A stretch of 64,000 nucleotides of DNA, taken from the NCBI RefSeq assembly GCF_003350325.1, contig NZ_QLYZ01000002.1:1-64000 (forward strand). The letters are read 5' to 3'. The stretch is from Vibrio rhodolitus. GTDB taxonomy: Bacteria > Pseudomonadota > Gammaproteobacteria > Enterobacterales > Vibrionaceae. Below the pieces are notes generated by a model. The model saw nothing but the letters and a program-made list of their open reading frames with translations, ran no database searches and was not told the DNA's origin. Shown in pieces: positions 55,041 through 62,725 of this stretch; within the stretch, counting starts at the first letter, position 1; the number at the start of each line of letters is the position of its first letter. The translations under genes and the position numbers were made by a program.

Positions 55041-56898
55041 TCTTATAAACCAACTTATAGTGATTATGCGTGAGTATGATAGGAAAAAAAAGATACAGTG
55101 GCTAGGTTTTCTGATAGTCATTGAAGTTATCTATATACTAAACGAGTTTGCCTTAAACGCGGCGTTATTAAACGCGGGTGGAGGCTTAGTTCTCGATAAA
55201 GCAAAGATTGATCAGTTAGAAGTCTTTGGTCGCATTCTTAGTGGGGTAGGTCTTGGCTTAGTCGTCTTTGCAATTCGGGATTCAAAAAATAAGAAAACGA
55301 CCGACCCTAAGAAAAACTTAGTCGCTCTTGCCGGGTCAGTGGGCATCTGTATTCCAATCATGTTTATTCTCCAAACGATTATTATTGACGGACTAATTGT
55401 TGGCAACTCGACTATTTCCGATCGCGCTAGAGCACAGATATTAGTGAACCACCGAGTTGCGTTAGTTACTGGAGAGACAGATCTATTTTCCGGTGGTGCG
55501 TCAACTGGTCACCAAAGAACTAATTCAGAAACGTTGACCGTAAACGCAGTTTTGCCGTTGTTTTTGCTAGATTCTGAATCCTACTACAACAGTCAATACA
55601 ATAATCGCGCGAATGTGGCTAAAACCTTTGCAATGACGCAGCAACAGCTAAAAAAAGAGGGCATGTATGATGCTTATCTAGAAGCGTCGAGAGAAATTGA
55701 CCAGCAGTGGAAACAACTGCAAACAGGCAACATGGAGTTGCTCAAATCAACGCCAGACTATGTATGGAATGATTTGATTAAGTCAACTCAACCAGAGTTT
55801 GAACAGTATGTACAGGCAGTCAATAAATTCGAAAATGGAATTTACCGTCTTCTCAATGAGAAAAAGGTTTTTCGCAAGTTAGATGATTACTTTGAAGGTG
55901 CATTTAGAAGTGATCGATGTAAAACTCAAAGGTGTAAACAAGCTAACCTCAACGCGATTACGAAGATGATGGCTAAGGTTTCGACCGATGAAAATCAAAC
56001 TTGGCGAGACTGGTGCTCAGGCAATACTTGTCCTGCTAGTCGAAGTGATATCGTTGCAAAAATTGCATTAGAGCAAGAGTTTCGTTTCTTTGTACTAACC
56101 GAGATGAACTACGGTTATCACCATAGCGCGGAAGACTTTCTTGCTGAAGTCAGCGTTGCGAAAAGAATAAAGAAAAAATTCAAAGCTGAGGGTATTAATC
56201 TCGATTCAATTGAGTACATGAGTCGTGCCAATTTTACGAGAGCTTACTCTCAAGCTATGACGGGTGGTGATATCCAAAAGTTGCGCCAAGGCATGCCAAA
56301 AAGTGAGTTCATCCAGCTCTCAATGATTCAGAAAGTATTCAAATCTGTTATGGGGGAATCGTACAAAAAGGGTGTGCCACTTGGTCTAAGCAAAGAGCAA
56401 TTTTTTGCTCGTTATATTAAACCAACTTATCAGCAAGAAGTGCGAACCCAAATGTCGTTGATTGCTGACGCTAAGCATGATTTTACCAAAGGAGCACGTG
56501 TTGAAGACGGCAAGAACTATGTTAAATCAGTAGTTGTCCCTCCGATCGCAATCGCGCTCAGCATTATATTTAGTGTGCTTTCGATTTCTCGTATTTGTAT
56601 AAGGATGTTTGATCTATATAGGATTTGTAACTCAAGATCGTCTAGTACGGTAGGTCAGCGAGTGACAGTTGGGTTTGTCACCTTGTTGGCTCTATTATTT
56701 ATCCCACTCTTTGGTTTCAGCTTAAATGAACAACCAATGCGAGCGGTGAAGGATATCCATACTTATGACAAAATCAATAAACCAGAAGCCTTGACCTATA
56801 TATGGATTGTGAATACGCAGCCAATAATTTACCCCTTAGGCTCAACAGTTTTGAAGCTGACAGGGCTGAATAATATCGATCATCCTATGTATGATTGA
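55033..56898 (+). CDS. Large membrane protein of unknown function
   Basis: 621 residues, not recognised. Three predicted membrane helices lie near the N-terminus (about 22-42, 67-82, 96-123), then a hydrophilic region of about 370 residues, then helices at about 500-518 and 545-563. The hydrophilic region is rich in Lys, Gln and Glu helices and has two closely spaced Cys pairs (CKTQRC near 298, CSGNTC near 330) that could form disulfides if periplasmic. It overlaps the preceding frameshifted gene by eight bases, implying they formed a two-gene unit. It lies in the accessory block after tRNA-Gly. Open reading frame intact. Confidence 0.72.
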   Translation: MSDLINQLIVIMREYDRKKKIQWLGFLIVIEVIYILNEFALNAALLNAGGGLVLDKAKIDQLEVFGRILSGVGLGLVVFAIRDSKNKKTTDPKKNLVALAGSVGICIPIMFILQTIIIDGLIVGNSTISDRARAQILVNHRVALVTGETDLFSGGASTGHQRTNSETLTVNAVLPLFLLDSESYYNSQYNNRANVAKTFAMTQQQLKKEGMYDAYLEASREIDQQWKQLQTGNMELLKSTPDYVWNDLIKSTQPEFEQYVQAVNKFENGIYRLLNEKKVFRKLDDYFEGAFRSDRCKTQRCKQANLNAITKMMAKVSTDENQTWRDWCSGNTCPASRSDIVAKIALEQEFRFFVLTEMNYGYHHSAEDFLAEVSVAKRIKKKFKAEGINLDSIEYMSRANFTRAYSQAMTGGDIQKLRQGMPKSEFIQLSMIQKVFKSVMGESYKKGVPLGLSKEQFFARYIKPTYQQEVRTQMSLIADAKHDFTKGARVEDGKNYVKSVVVPPIAIALSIIFSVLSISRICIRMFDLYRICNSRSSSTVGQRVTVGFVTLLALLFIPLFGFSLNEQPMRAVKDIHTYDKINKPEALTYIWIVNTQPIIYPLGSTVLKLTGLNNIDHPMYD

Positions 56899-56978
56899 TT
56901 AAACGATTTGATGTAAACGTTACGGGTACATGCGTCGCCCGTTCGCGTTGGTGAATGATGCTCCGAACTAATAGAACA

Positions 56979-57059
56979 AATGGGGTCAAGTCTTGCCTTT
57001 TGCCTGTCTGAGTTATCCATACCTGAAGTAATTCAAAAGTGCTCATGCATGACCCCATT
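56979..57059. mobile_element. 81-bp inverted-repeat element, possible MITE or transposase remnant
   Basis: AATGGGGTCA (56979-56988) and TGACCCCATT (57050-57059) are perfect 10-bp inverted ends. Similar tggggtcaagtcttgc-like ends are, from memory, common next to IS200-type or REP-associated transposases in gammaproteobacteria. No transposase gene remains. Confidence 0.45.
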
Positions 57060-57271
57060 AAACTCATTTTTGTTATAGCGTTTGCTCAAGCTGATTTAGA
57101 CAAACACACCTTTGCCCTAAAGCTTCACTAAAGAGCAGCACAATCAATTGCTATTGAATTATTTCAAATGGTCAAATTTCAGCAACACCAGTTAATCGTA
57201 TCCAATACACAAAACAAGCTTTTTAAGCCGCAAATTTAGTTTCAACGTGCTCCATATAAATCGCCATAAAT

Positions 57272-57309
57272 TGTGATGTGCTTCACACTAGTCTGCATTT
57301 GTGTATAAT
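57272..57309 (+). promoter_or_regulatory. Promoter with perfect CRP core site before the TcpP-like gene
   Basis: TGTGA-tgtgct-TCACA (57272-57287) is a perfect CRP core. A perfect -10 box TATAAT is at 57304-57309, placing the CRP site near the -35 region. CRP could activate (class II) or block this promoter; in V. cholerae CRP represses tcpPH. Confidence 0.65.
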
Positions 57310-57351
57310 ATTTGCCTTTCTATATACAGTATTCCATAGAGTAATTATCCG

Positions 57352-57987
57352 ATGGTAAGTAAAGATAACACTATAATTCTTGGTGATTTTATATGGGAAG
57401 TGGAGTCCAAAGAGCTTAAAAAAGCAGATGACACGGCTAGTGATGCCTCTGTCATTTTGACACCAAAGCAGTATCAATTGTTAAAGTGTCTATACGACGC
57501 TTGCCCAAATGTACTAAAGAAAGAAGAGATTGTTGAAGAGGTTTGGAGTAGTACATTTACTTCGCCGGAAAGTTTGCCGCAATTGATCATTCGCACTCGA
57601 CAAGCAATCGGTGATTCAAAAAAACAGATACTCGTCAATCAACCAGGAGTTGGCTACTCTTTGAACTTTAAAGTCTTAGCGAGCAATAAGGTTGATAGCG
57701 TGGTAAGTGACAGTGAAACAGCAATAGTCGCTAATACAACAAAAGTAACTAACACAAGACAAGAGTTTGGTTGGTGGCAATTTCTTTTTGTTTTGATGTG
57801 TTTAGGTACCGCTTACCATGTATATGAAGTTGGTAGTTCATTTTACTATGCATCTGTTTTTAAACAGGTCCATCATACAAACCCTTACCCCAATATTTTG
57901 ACTGCGACTGACGATAAAGTTGAGGTTTTAATTGGTGAAACTAAGTGTATTTATGAAAAGAAAAAACTCACTCTTCGTTGCCAATAG
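57352..57987 (+). CDS. TcpP/ToxR-like membrane-bound transcription regulator (module 1)
   Basis: 211 residues. Cytoplasmic OmpR-type winged helix about 8-107 (LTPKQYQLLKCLYDACPNVL, SPESLPQLIIRTRQAIG, LVNQPGVGYSLN), one membrane helix about 141-158, and a short periplasmic tail with Cys199 and Cys210 (C-x10-C, ending RCQ). Length, topology and Cys spacing match V. cholerae TcpP (221 residues, Cys207/Cys218, from memory). It would bind DNA from the membrane and respond to periplasmic signals. The partner gene overlaps its 3' end. The winged helix is nearly the same as in the convergent module 2. Confidence 0.85.
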   Translation: MVSKDNTIILGDFIWEVESKELKKADDTASDASVILTPKQYQLLKCLYDACPNVLKKEEIVEEVWSSTFTSPESLPQLIIRTRQAIGDSKKQILVNQPGVGYSLNFKVLASNKVDSVVSDSETAIVANTTKVTNTRQEFGWWQFLFVLMCLGTAYHVYEVGSSFYYASVFKQVHHTNPYPNILTATDDKVEVLIGETKCIYEKKKLTLRCQ

Positions 57988-58363
57988 GCTAAAGACAGTT
58001 CTGTCATTCATGGTTGTGAATGCTGTTCTACTTGCGGTTAACCAATTTAGTGTTGTTGAACTCTATGGAACAGTCGAAACGTCATTTGCATCTTGGAGCA
58101 GCTATACCAACTTCCATAATAAGAAGATTAAAAGTGACGTTATCTATGTGATGAAAGAGGAGCACGAGGAGCAAACTAAATCCATTTCTTACGATTATCG
58201 TTTAAGTAAGGCGAAAGGCGGCGAATATATTGCTATTGGTCAATCAGAGTCGATCCCGATTAAATATAATAGTGTGTTTTACCTAGATGAGCAGTGCGGA
58301 TTAATTTTTAGTAATCTCGTTGAAATGACAACGCGCAATGTTGCATTGCGCTGTCTGTATTAG
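57953..58363 (+). CDS. TcpH-like periplasmic partner protein (module 1)
   Basis: 136 residues from ATG 57953, overlapping the regulator gene by 35 bases; TTG 57932 and GTG 57935 are earlier options. One N-terminal membrane helix (about 14-32), then a periplasmic domain with LYGTVETSFASWS and Cys115 and Cys134 near the end (C-x18-C, RCLY end). TcpH of V. cholerae is also about 136 residues with two late Cys. Such partners protect the regulator from proteolysis and may form the sensing domain with it, as VtrC does with VtrA. Confidence 0.78.
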   Translation: MKRKNSLFVANRLKTVLSFMVVNAVLLAVNQFSVVELYGTVETSFASWSSYTNFHNKKIKSDVIYVMKEEHEEQTKSISYDYRLSKAKGGEYIAIGQSESIPIKYNSVFYLDEQCGLIFSNLVEMTTRNVALRCLY

Positions 58364-58384
58364 AATTTTCTGTCTAACGATTAA

Positions 58385-58406
58385 CCCCAGAGCAGTTGCT
58401 CTGGGG
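58385..58406. terminator. Strong hairpin between the two convergent regulator modules
   Basis: CCCCAGAGC-agtt-GCTCTGGGG lies in the 48-bp gap between the converging genes. No T run follows on either side, so it may act as a weak terminator or an mRNA-end stabiliser. Confidence 0.6.
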
Positions 58407-58411
58407 GCTTG

Positions 58412-58834
58412 TCAGTAGAAACATCGCAGTGAGGCATTTTCCATTGCGAGTTTATCCCTGCCGCTAAAGAAGAGCGCACACTTATCATCGATCGCAAATA
58501 GTCGGTTGTGACTAATTGCAATCGAGTCATCGTCTCCTAGTGATATAAACGAATTGCCATGCGTCTCAGACTCTACATAAGTGTTGGTATGAGAAATTGT
58601 CTTTGCATGTGGGTCATCCACGTTTGAGTAGATGATGCGGGTTTTGAAATCTTGCTTATACAGAGTTGAGTGTATCGCCCATCGGTAACCTTCAGCCTCA
58701 ATACGACCATAAACATTGATTTCAGAGTTCGATATCACAAAAAACGATGCGATATTGAGTAGTAGTAGAACAGCTATCGCAATCGTTTTATTGGCATGTA
58801 AGTAGTTGAGTGTTCTTAGTATAGTTACATTCAT
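58412..58834 (-). CDS. TcpH-like periplasmic partner protein (module 2)
   Basis: 140 residues from ATG 58834, overlapping its regulator gene by 47 bases. One membrane helix (about 17-35), then a periplasmic domain with VYGRIEAEGYRWAIHS, FISLGDDDSIAISHNRLFAIDDKC and the ending SLRCFY. Cys119 and Cys138 keep the same 19-residue separation as in module 1, and the two partners align over their length. Presumably stabilises or senses together with the module 2 regulator. Confidence 0.78.
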   Translation of the reverse strand: MNVTILRTLNYLHANKTIAIAVLLLLNIASFFVISNSEINVYGRIEAEGYRWAIHSTLYKQDFKTRIIYSNVDDPHAKTISHTNTYVESETHGNSFISLGDDDSIAISHNRLFAIDDKCALFFSGRDKLAMENASLRCFY

Positions 58835-59438
58835 TGTTATCAATCACGATAGAAATATTGTTGTTGTCAATTTGTTTTGCGTAAGGGTACGGCATAGCGA
58901 AAAAAGCGCTTATAAATTGATGTTTGTAGTAAGCAGCCTCAACAGCCGAACCAAAGTTAAATAGGGTCAATAGCATCAATACAGGCATTACTAGTTTTAT
59001 TTTCAGGTCTGCTGGTTTCGCTTCAACACCATCTGTTGGTATTGGCTGAGCTGAATTTTCAAAATCGTTTTGCTCGTTAACTGCTAGTGGCTCTTTCTTT
59101 ACCGTGAAGTTTAGCGAGTAGCCAATTCCCGGTTGGTTCACCAAAATGTTCTTGTTGCTGTCTTCTAAAGCGCTTCTTGTTCGGTTAATCAGTTGCGGCA
59201 AACTCTCTGGAGAGGTTGGTTTTGATTCCCAAACAAAATCGACGATTTCTTGCCTTTGTAATACATTTGGATGGGCGTGAAACAAGCAGTGCAACAGCCT
59301 AAACTGCTTTGGAGTGAGTGAGAGTTTCTTATCATCACTCGCATCGTTATCTGCTAGTGTGCCAGCATTGATGCGTTCTAATTTTCTAGATCTTACGTCC
59401 CATGTAAAACCGCCAATAATAAGCGTTGTATTATTCAT
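58788..59438 (-). CDS. TcpP/ToxR-like membrane-bound transcription regulator (module 2)
   Basis: 216 residues. Winged helix about 8-112 with LTPKQFRLLHCLFHAHPNVL, TSPESLPQLINRTRSALED and LVNQPGIGYSLN, nearly identical in pattern to module 1. Membrane helix about 148-164. Periplasmic tail with Cys204 and Cys215 (C-x10-C, ending TCQ). It faces module 1 tail to tail. The linker between DNA-binding domain and membrane is longer and acidic. Likely a paralogue with a distinct signal or target set. Confidence 0.85.
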   Translation of the reverse strand: MNNTTLIIGGFTWDVRSRKLERINAGTLADNDASDDKKLSLTPKQFRLLHCLFHAHPNVLQRQEIVDFVWESKPTSPESLPQLINRTRSALEDSNKNILVNQPGIGYSLNFTVKKEPLAVNEQNDFENSAQPIPTDGVEAKPADLKIKLVMPVLMLLTLFNFGSAVEAAYYKHQFISAFFAMPYPYAKQIDNNNISIVIDNNECNYTKNTQLLTCQ

Positions 59439-59813
59439 TGTTAAGTTAGTACTGTTTAAGCGAAGGTGAAGCCAAAAAATTTAGTAATTTACAGCGAGCC
59501 ATTTAATTGTTTGGGATAGCGAAAGAATTATGTTTTTGCTATACCAAATTTGAGATGGATTATAGAAACCATACAAACTATCTGAGAAGTTAAAATGCAA
59601 TGTTGTTTTCGATGTGTGTGTTGTTGCTTTACTCTTGTTGTTTTGTTTGTATCTTATTGATAATAAAGGAATGTAATTCAATGTAAGTAAGATTTATATC
59701 GATTTATAATTGCTGTCATTACGCCTTTTGGGGCCTCTTTTTTGCGCGCATTGATAATTGTGAACCGATAACCTTCGCTTGGTTTTGTCGCCGAACGTAA
59801 AGCAATTTAAGGG
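59439..59813. other. Intergenic region upstream of module 2
   Basis: 375 bp, very AT-rich, without a gene. It contains a minus-strand TATAAT at 59559-59564 and the direct repeat listed at 59672-59686. The ETF-QO gene ends at its right edge. Confidence 0.5.
59672..59686. promoter_or_regulatory. Direct repeat TGTAA-N5-TGTAA, possible ToxR/TcpP-type box
   Basis: TGTAA-ttcaa-TGTAA has a 10-bp period, one helical turn. ToxR-type sites are direct repeats (TNAAA-N5-TNAAA) and TcpP sites are TGTAA-N6-TGTAA, so a TcpP-like regulator could bind here. About 235 bp upstream of module 2. Confidence 0.4.
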
Positions 59814-61487
59814 TTACATATTCCGATAATTCGGTCCGCCACCTCCTTCTGGCGTGGTCCAAGTAATGTTTTGTGAAGGGTCTTTAATGTCGCAGGTTTT
59901 GCAATGGACGCAGTTGCTGGCGTTAATTTGAAATCTTGGTGAGCCATTATCGGCTATCACTTCATATACACCTGCGGGGCAGTAGCGCTGGCTCGGCTCA
60001 TCAAATTCACTTAAATGCACATCAATCGGGATGGTTTGCTCTGTAAGGTGTAGGTGACAAGGTTGATTCTCTTCATGCTGAGTGGCAGACAAATAGACCG
60101 ATGACGGCTTATCAAAACTAATGATGCCGTCCGGTTTAGCATAGTGAATGGGTCGGCAGTCACGGATGGGCTTTAACGTTTCATGATCATGCGCTTTATC
60201 TTTTACTGTCCAAGGCAAGGGTTGATTGAGCAGCGGTTGCCAAAGGTTGTGCTCCAGTGTCGACAAAGCACCGCCGAGTAAGGTACCAAACTTATGCACA
60301 TTCGCGCCAAAGTTGCGTGTTTCATTTAATTCATCGAATAGCCATGATTGCTCAAACAGTGTTTGGTAATCTGGCTCGCTTGCTGATTGCACAACCGCCG
60401 CATAAATAGCTTCGGCGGCAAGTAAGCCAGACTTCATCGCGGTATGGCTGCCCTTTATTTTGGCGACATTGAGGGTTCCTGCGTCACAGCCAATAAGTAA
60501 CCCACCGGGAAACTGCTGTTTAGGCAGTGAAGATAACCCGCCTTTAGCTATGGCTCTGGCGCCATACGCGATTCGTTCTGCGCCCTGTAAGTGGTGTTTA
60601 ATAGTAGGGTGGTGCTTGAAGCGTTGGAACTCATCAAATGGGCTTAAGTAGGCGTTAGAGTAGTTGAGGTCGACAATCAGCCCAACAGACAATTGGTTGT
60701 TTTCCATGTGGTAAGCAAAGCCACCTCCGGTGGTGTTTGATTCACTCAGTGGCCATCCTGTGGTGTGAATGACCGAGCCTGCACTTGGTGAGGCGTTGTC
60801 AGGCAGTTGCCAAATCTCTTTGAGACCTAGCGCGTAGTGCTGCGGCTGTTTTCCACAGTCTAACGCAAAATGTTTGATAAGCTGTTTACCCAAATGTCCA
60901 CGGCAGCCTTCGGCAAAGACGGTAAATTTGGCTTTAAGTTCAATGCCTGCTTCAAAGTTGTTTTTTGCTTGCCCGCTTTTATCTCGCCCCATGTCACTGG
61001 TATTAACACCGGTAACATTACCTTGCTGATCATAGTTAATCGAAGCGGCAGCAAACCCCGGGAAAACTTCGACTCCCATCGCTTCAGCTTGGGTGGCTAA
61101 CCAGCGGCATAAGTTAGCGAGGCTAATTACGTAGTTGCTGTCATTGTTATGCATCGGCTTGGGCGTAAGAAAGTTTGGTAAACGTATGTGGTTGTGCTCG
61201 GTGGTGAGATAGAGCATTTGATCGTCTTGCACCGAGGCAACAAGCGGTGCGTCCATCGATTGCCAATCTGGAAATAGCTCATCCAACGCGCGAGTTTCAA
61301 ACACTGCGCCAGATAAAATGTGCGCGCCAACTTCAGAGCCTTTTTCCAACACACAAATAGATAGGGGAGCTTCAGCCGTTTGATTGAGCTGAGCGAGGCG
61401 ACATGCGGCACTAAGACCTGCAGGACCTGCGCCAATGATCACGACATCAAACTCCATGCACTCTCTTTCTACTGCTTCTGTTGCCAT
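59814..61487 (-). CDS. Electron transfer flavoprotein-ubiquinone oxidoreductase
   Basis: 557 residues. It passes electrons from ETF to ubiquinone at the inner membrane, draining acyl-CoA dehydrogenases. FAD-binding DVVIIGAGPAGLSAACRL at the start, a ubiquinone-binding middle region, and a C-terminal 4Fe-4S site CVHCKTCDIKDP followed by NITWTTPEGGGGPNY, all standard for ETF-QO. Length fits. It lies 80 bp after the E2 gene of the branched-chain 2-oxoacid dehydrogenase, which makes sense because isovaleryl- and isobutyryl-CoA dehydrogenation depends on ETF. Confidence 0.95.
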   Translation of the reverse strand: MATEAVERECMEFDVVIIGAGPAGLSAACRLAQLNQTAEAPLSICVLEKGSEVGAHILSGAVFETRALDELFPDWQSMDAPLVASVQDDQMLYLTTEHNHIRLPNFLTPKPMHNNDSNYVISLANLCRWLATQAEAMGVEVFPGFAAASINYDQQGNVTGVNTSDMGRDKSGQAKNNFEAGIELKAKFTVFAEGCRGHLGKQLIKHFALDCGKQPQHYALGLKEIWQLPDNASPSAGSVIHTTGWPLSESNTTGGGFAYHMENNQLSVGLIVDLNYSNAYLSPFDEFQRFKHHPTIKHHLQGAERIAYGARAIAKGGLSSLPKQQFPGGLLIGCDAGTLNVAKIKGSHTAMKSGLLAAEAIYAAVVQSASEPDYQTLFEQSWLFDELNETRNFGANVHKFGTLLGGALSTLEHNLWQPLLNQPLPWTVKDKAHDHETLKPIRDCRPIHYAKPDGIISFDKPSSVYLSATQHEENQPCHLHLTEQTIPIDVHLSEFDEPSQRYCPAGVYEVIADNGSPRFQINASNCVHCKTCDIKDPSQNITWTTPEGGGGPNYRNM

Positions 61488-61567
61488 AATGGAGCTCCTT
61501 TCTATTTATTGATTGTGTGCTTGTTCATAGCGTAATTATTGAGTTCCGGCTTTCTCCGTTCGATTTG

Positions 61568-62725
61568 TTATTTACTTGCTTTGGCAAGATGCTGGGTAAG
61601 GGCTTTGGTGAATCGTGCTGCTTCACCACCGGTGCATGCTCTATGGTCGAAGGTGATGGAAAGTGGCATTGCTTTAATCGCGACAGCTTTGCCATCACGT
61701 AGTACCACTTTTTCTATGATGCGACCCGCGCCAACAATCGCGACTTGAGGCGGCGTAACCACCGGAGTGGCGTAGATTCCCGCAATCGCACCAAAATTGG
61801 AAAGAGTGATGGTGGCGTGTTGGAGTTGCTCTCGACCAATTTTTCGCTCTCGAATGCCTTGTACTGTTTGGTCGAGCCAACGGCGCACATCATGAGGTTG
61901 ATATTCATCTGCGTGGCGCAGAACCGGTACGTACAATCCGTGGCGGCTGTCTACCGCAATACCGATATTGACGGTACTGTGCACGCATCGCGTCATGGTT
62001 TCGGCGTCAAACCAGGCATTCATGGCGGGCTCTTCTTGGCAGGCATGGACGATGGCTTGAATTAGGCGAATACTGACGTCTTCATTTTGTTGCCAGCCAT
62101 CGAGTATTGCTTCTTCGGTGATGGTGACTGCGGCTACATTGTGGTGAGATTCTGCCATTGCAGCGACCATAGTACGGCGAGCGCCTTTAAGCACTTCGGT
62201 GCCGGGACGTTGTTTACCCGCCTCATGGTATATATCATTATCAACAATTAGCCCATCAGGACCACTACCATGAACTTTGTTTAGATCTACGCCCAGTTTT
62301 TTTGCCAGTAGACGAGCAGAAGGCAGCGCGGTAACAAGATTATCGGGTGAGGGGTTGTGTTCTCCACCAATCCAGAAGTCGTCGACATTAACGTTGTGCG
62401 CATGTTGAGAAACGTTTCCCACCACGGTCGCTGCGTCTGTGGTTTGTGATTTCGCACCTTGCTCAGTTTTAGATTGCAGCGAACCACTTTCATCGATTTC
62501 TAACAATAGCGCGCCGATATTGACGATATCGCCTTCTTCGCCATGACGAGAGACAATACGACCGCTGTAGGGAGCAGGGACATCGACGGTGGCTTTCGCC
62601 GTTTCAACCGTCAGCACGACTTGATCGAGCTTGACCATATCTCCAACATTGATGTGCCATTTGACGATCTCAGATTCAGCAAGCCCTTCACCAAGATCAG
62701 GTAAATTAAATGTCTTCATTGCCAA
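61568..62725 (-). CDS. bkdB: Branched-chain 2-oxoacid dehydrogenase E2 (dihydrolipoamide acyltransferase)
   Basis: 385 residues. One lipoyl domain (about 3-78) with the lipoylated Lys in ETAKATVDVPAPYSG, a peripheral-subunit binding domain near 115-150 (ARLLAKKLGVDLNKVHGSGPDG), and the catalytic domain. The catalytic His is in TFDHRACTGGEAARF. In most E2 proteins this motif is DHRxxDG; here the Asp is Thr. Transfers branched-chain acyl groups to CoA. Its start overlaps the end of the E1-beta gene by ten bases. A single lipoyl domain is usual for the branched-chain complex. Confidence 0.92.
   Translation of the reverse strand: MAMKTFNLPDLGEGLAESEIVKWHINVGDMVKLDQVVLTVETAKATVDVPAPYSGRIVSRHGEEGDIVNIGALLLEIDESGSLQSKTEQGAKSQTTDAATVVGNVSQHAHNVNVDDFWIGGEHNPSPDNLVTALPSARLLAKKLGVDLNKVHGSGPDGLIVDNDIYHEAGKQRPGTEVLKGARRTMVAAMAESHHNVAAVTITEEAILDGWQQNEDVSIRLIQAIVHACQEEPAMNAWFDAETMTRCVHSTVNIGIAVDSRHGLYVPVLRHADEYQPHDVRRWLDQTVQGIRERKIGREQLQHATITLSNFGAIAGIYATPVVTPPQVAIVGAGRIIEKVVLRDGKAVAIKAMPLSITFDHRACTGGEAARFTKALTQHLAKASK

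Larger units (their letters stand above)
56899..57351. other. Intergenic region with a repeat element and CRP-linked promoter
   Basis: 453 bp without a full gene. It holds an 81-bp inverted-repeat element (56979-57059) and the promoter of the TcpP-like gene (57272-57309). On the minus strand, 56926-56970 reads as a possible fossil C-terminus ending GASFTNANGRRMYP, which may be part of the same decayed mobile element. Confidence 0.5.

Noticed and set aside
56885..57067. 60-codon minus-strand frame after the large membrane protein
   Set aside because: It spans the inverted-repeat element and lacks a start context; more likely remnant or chance frame.
57140..57200. ToxR-type box (TNAAA repeats) before module 1
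   Set aside because: TCAAA repeats occur here but with 3-base spacing rather than 5, which does not fit the known site in this AT-rich sequence.
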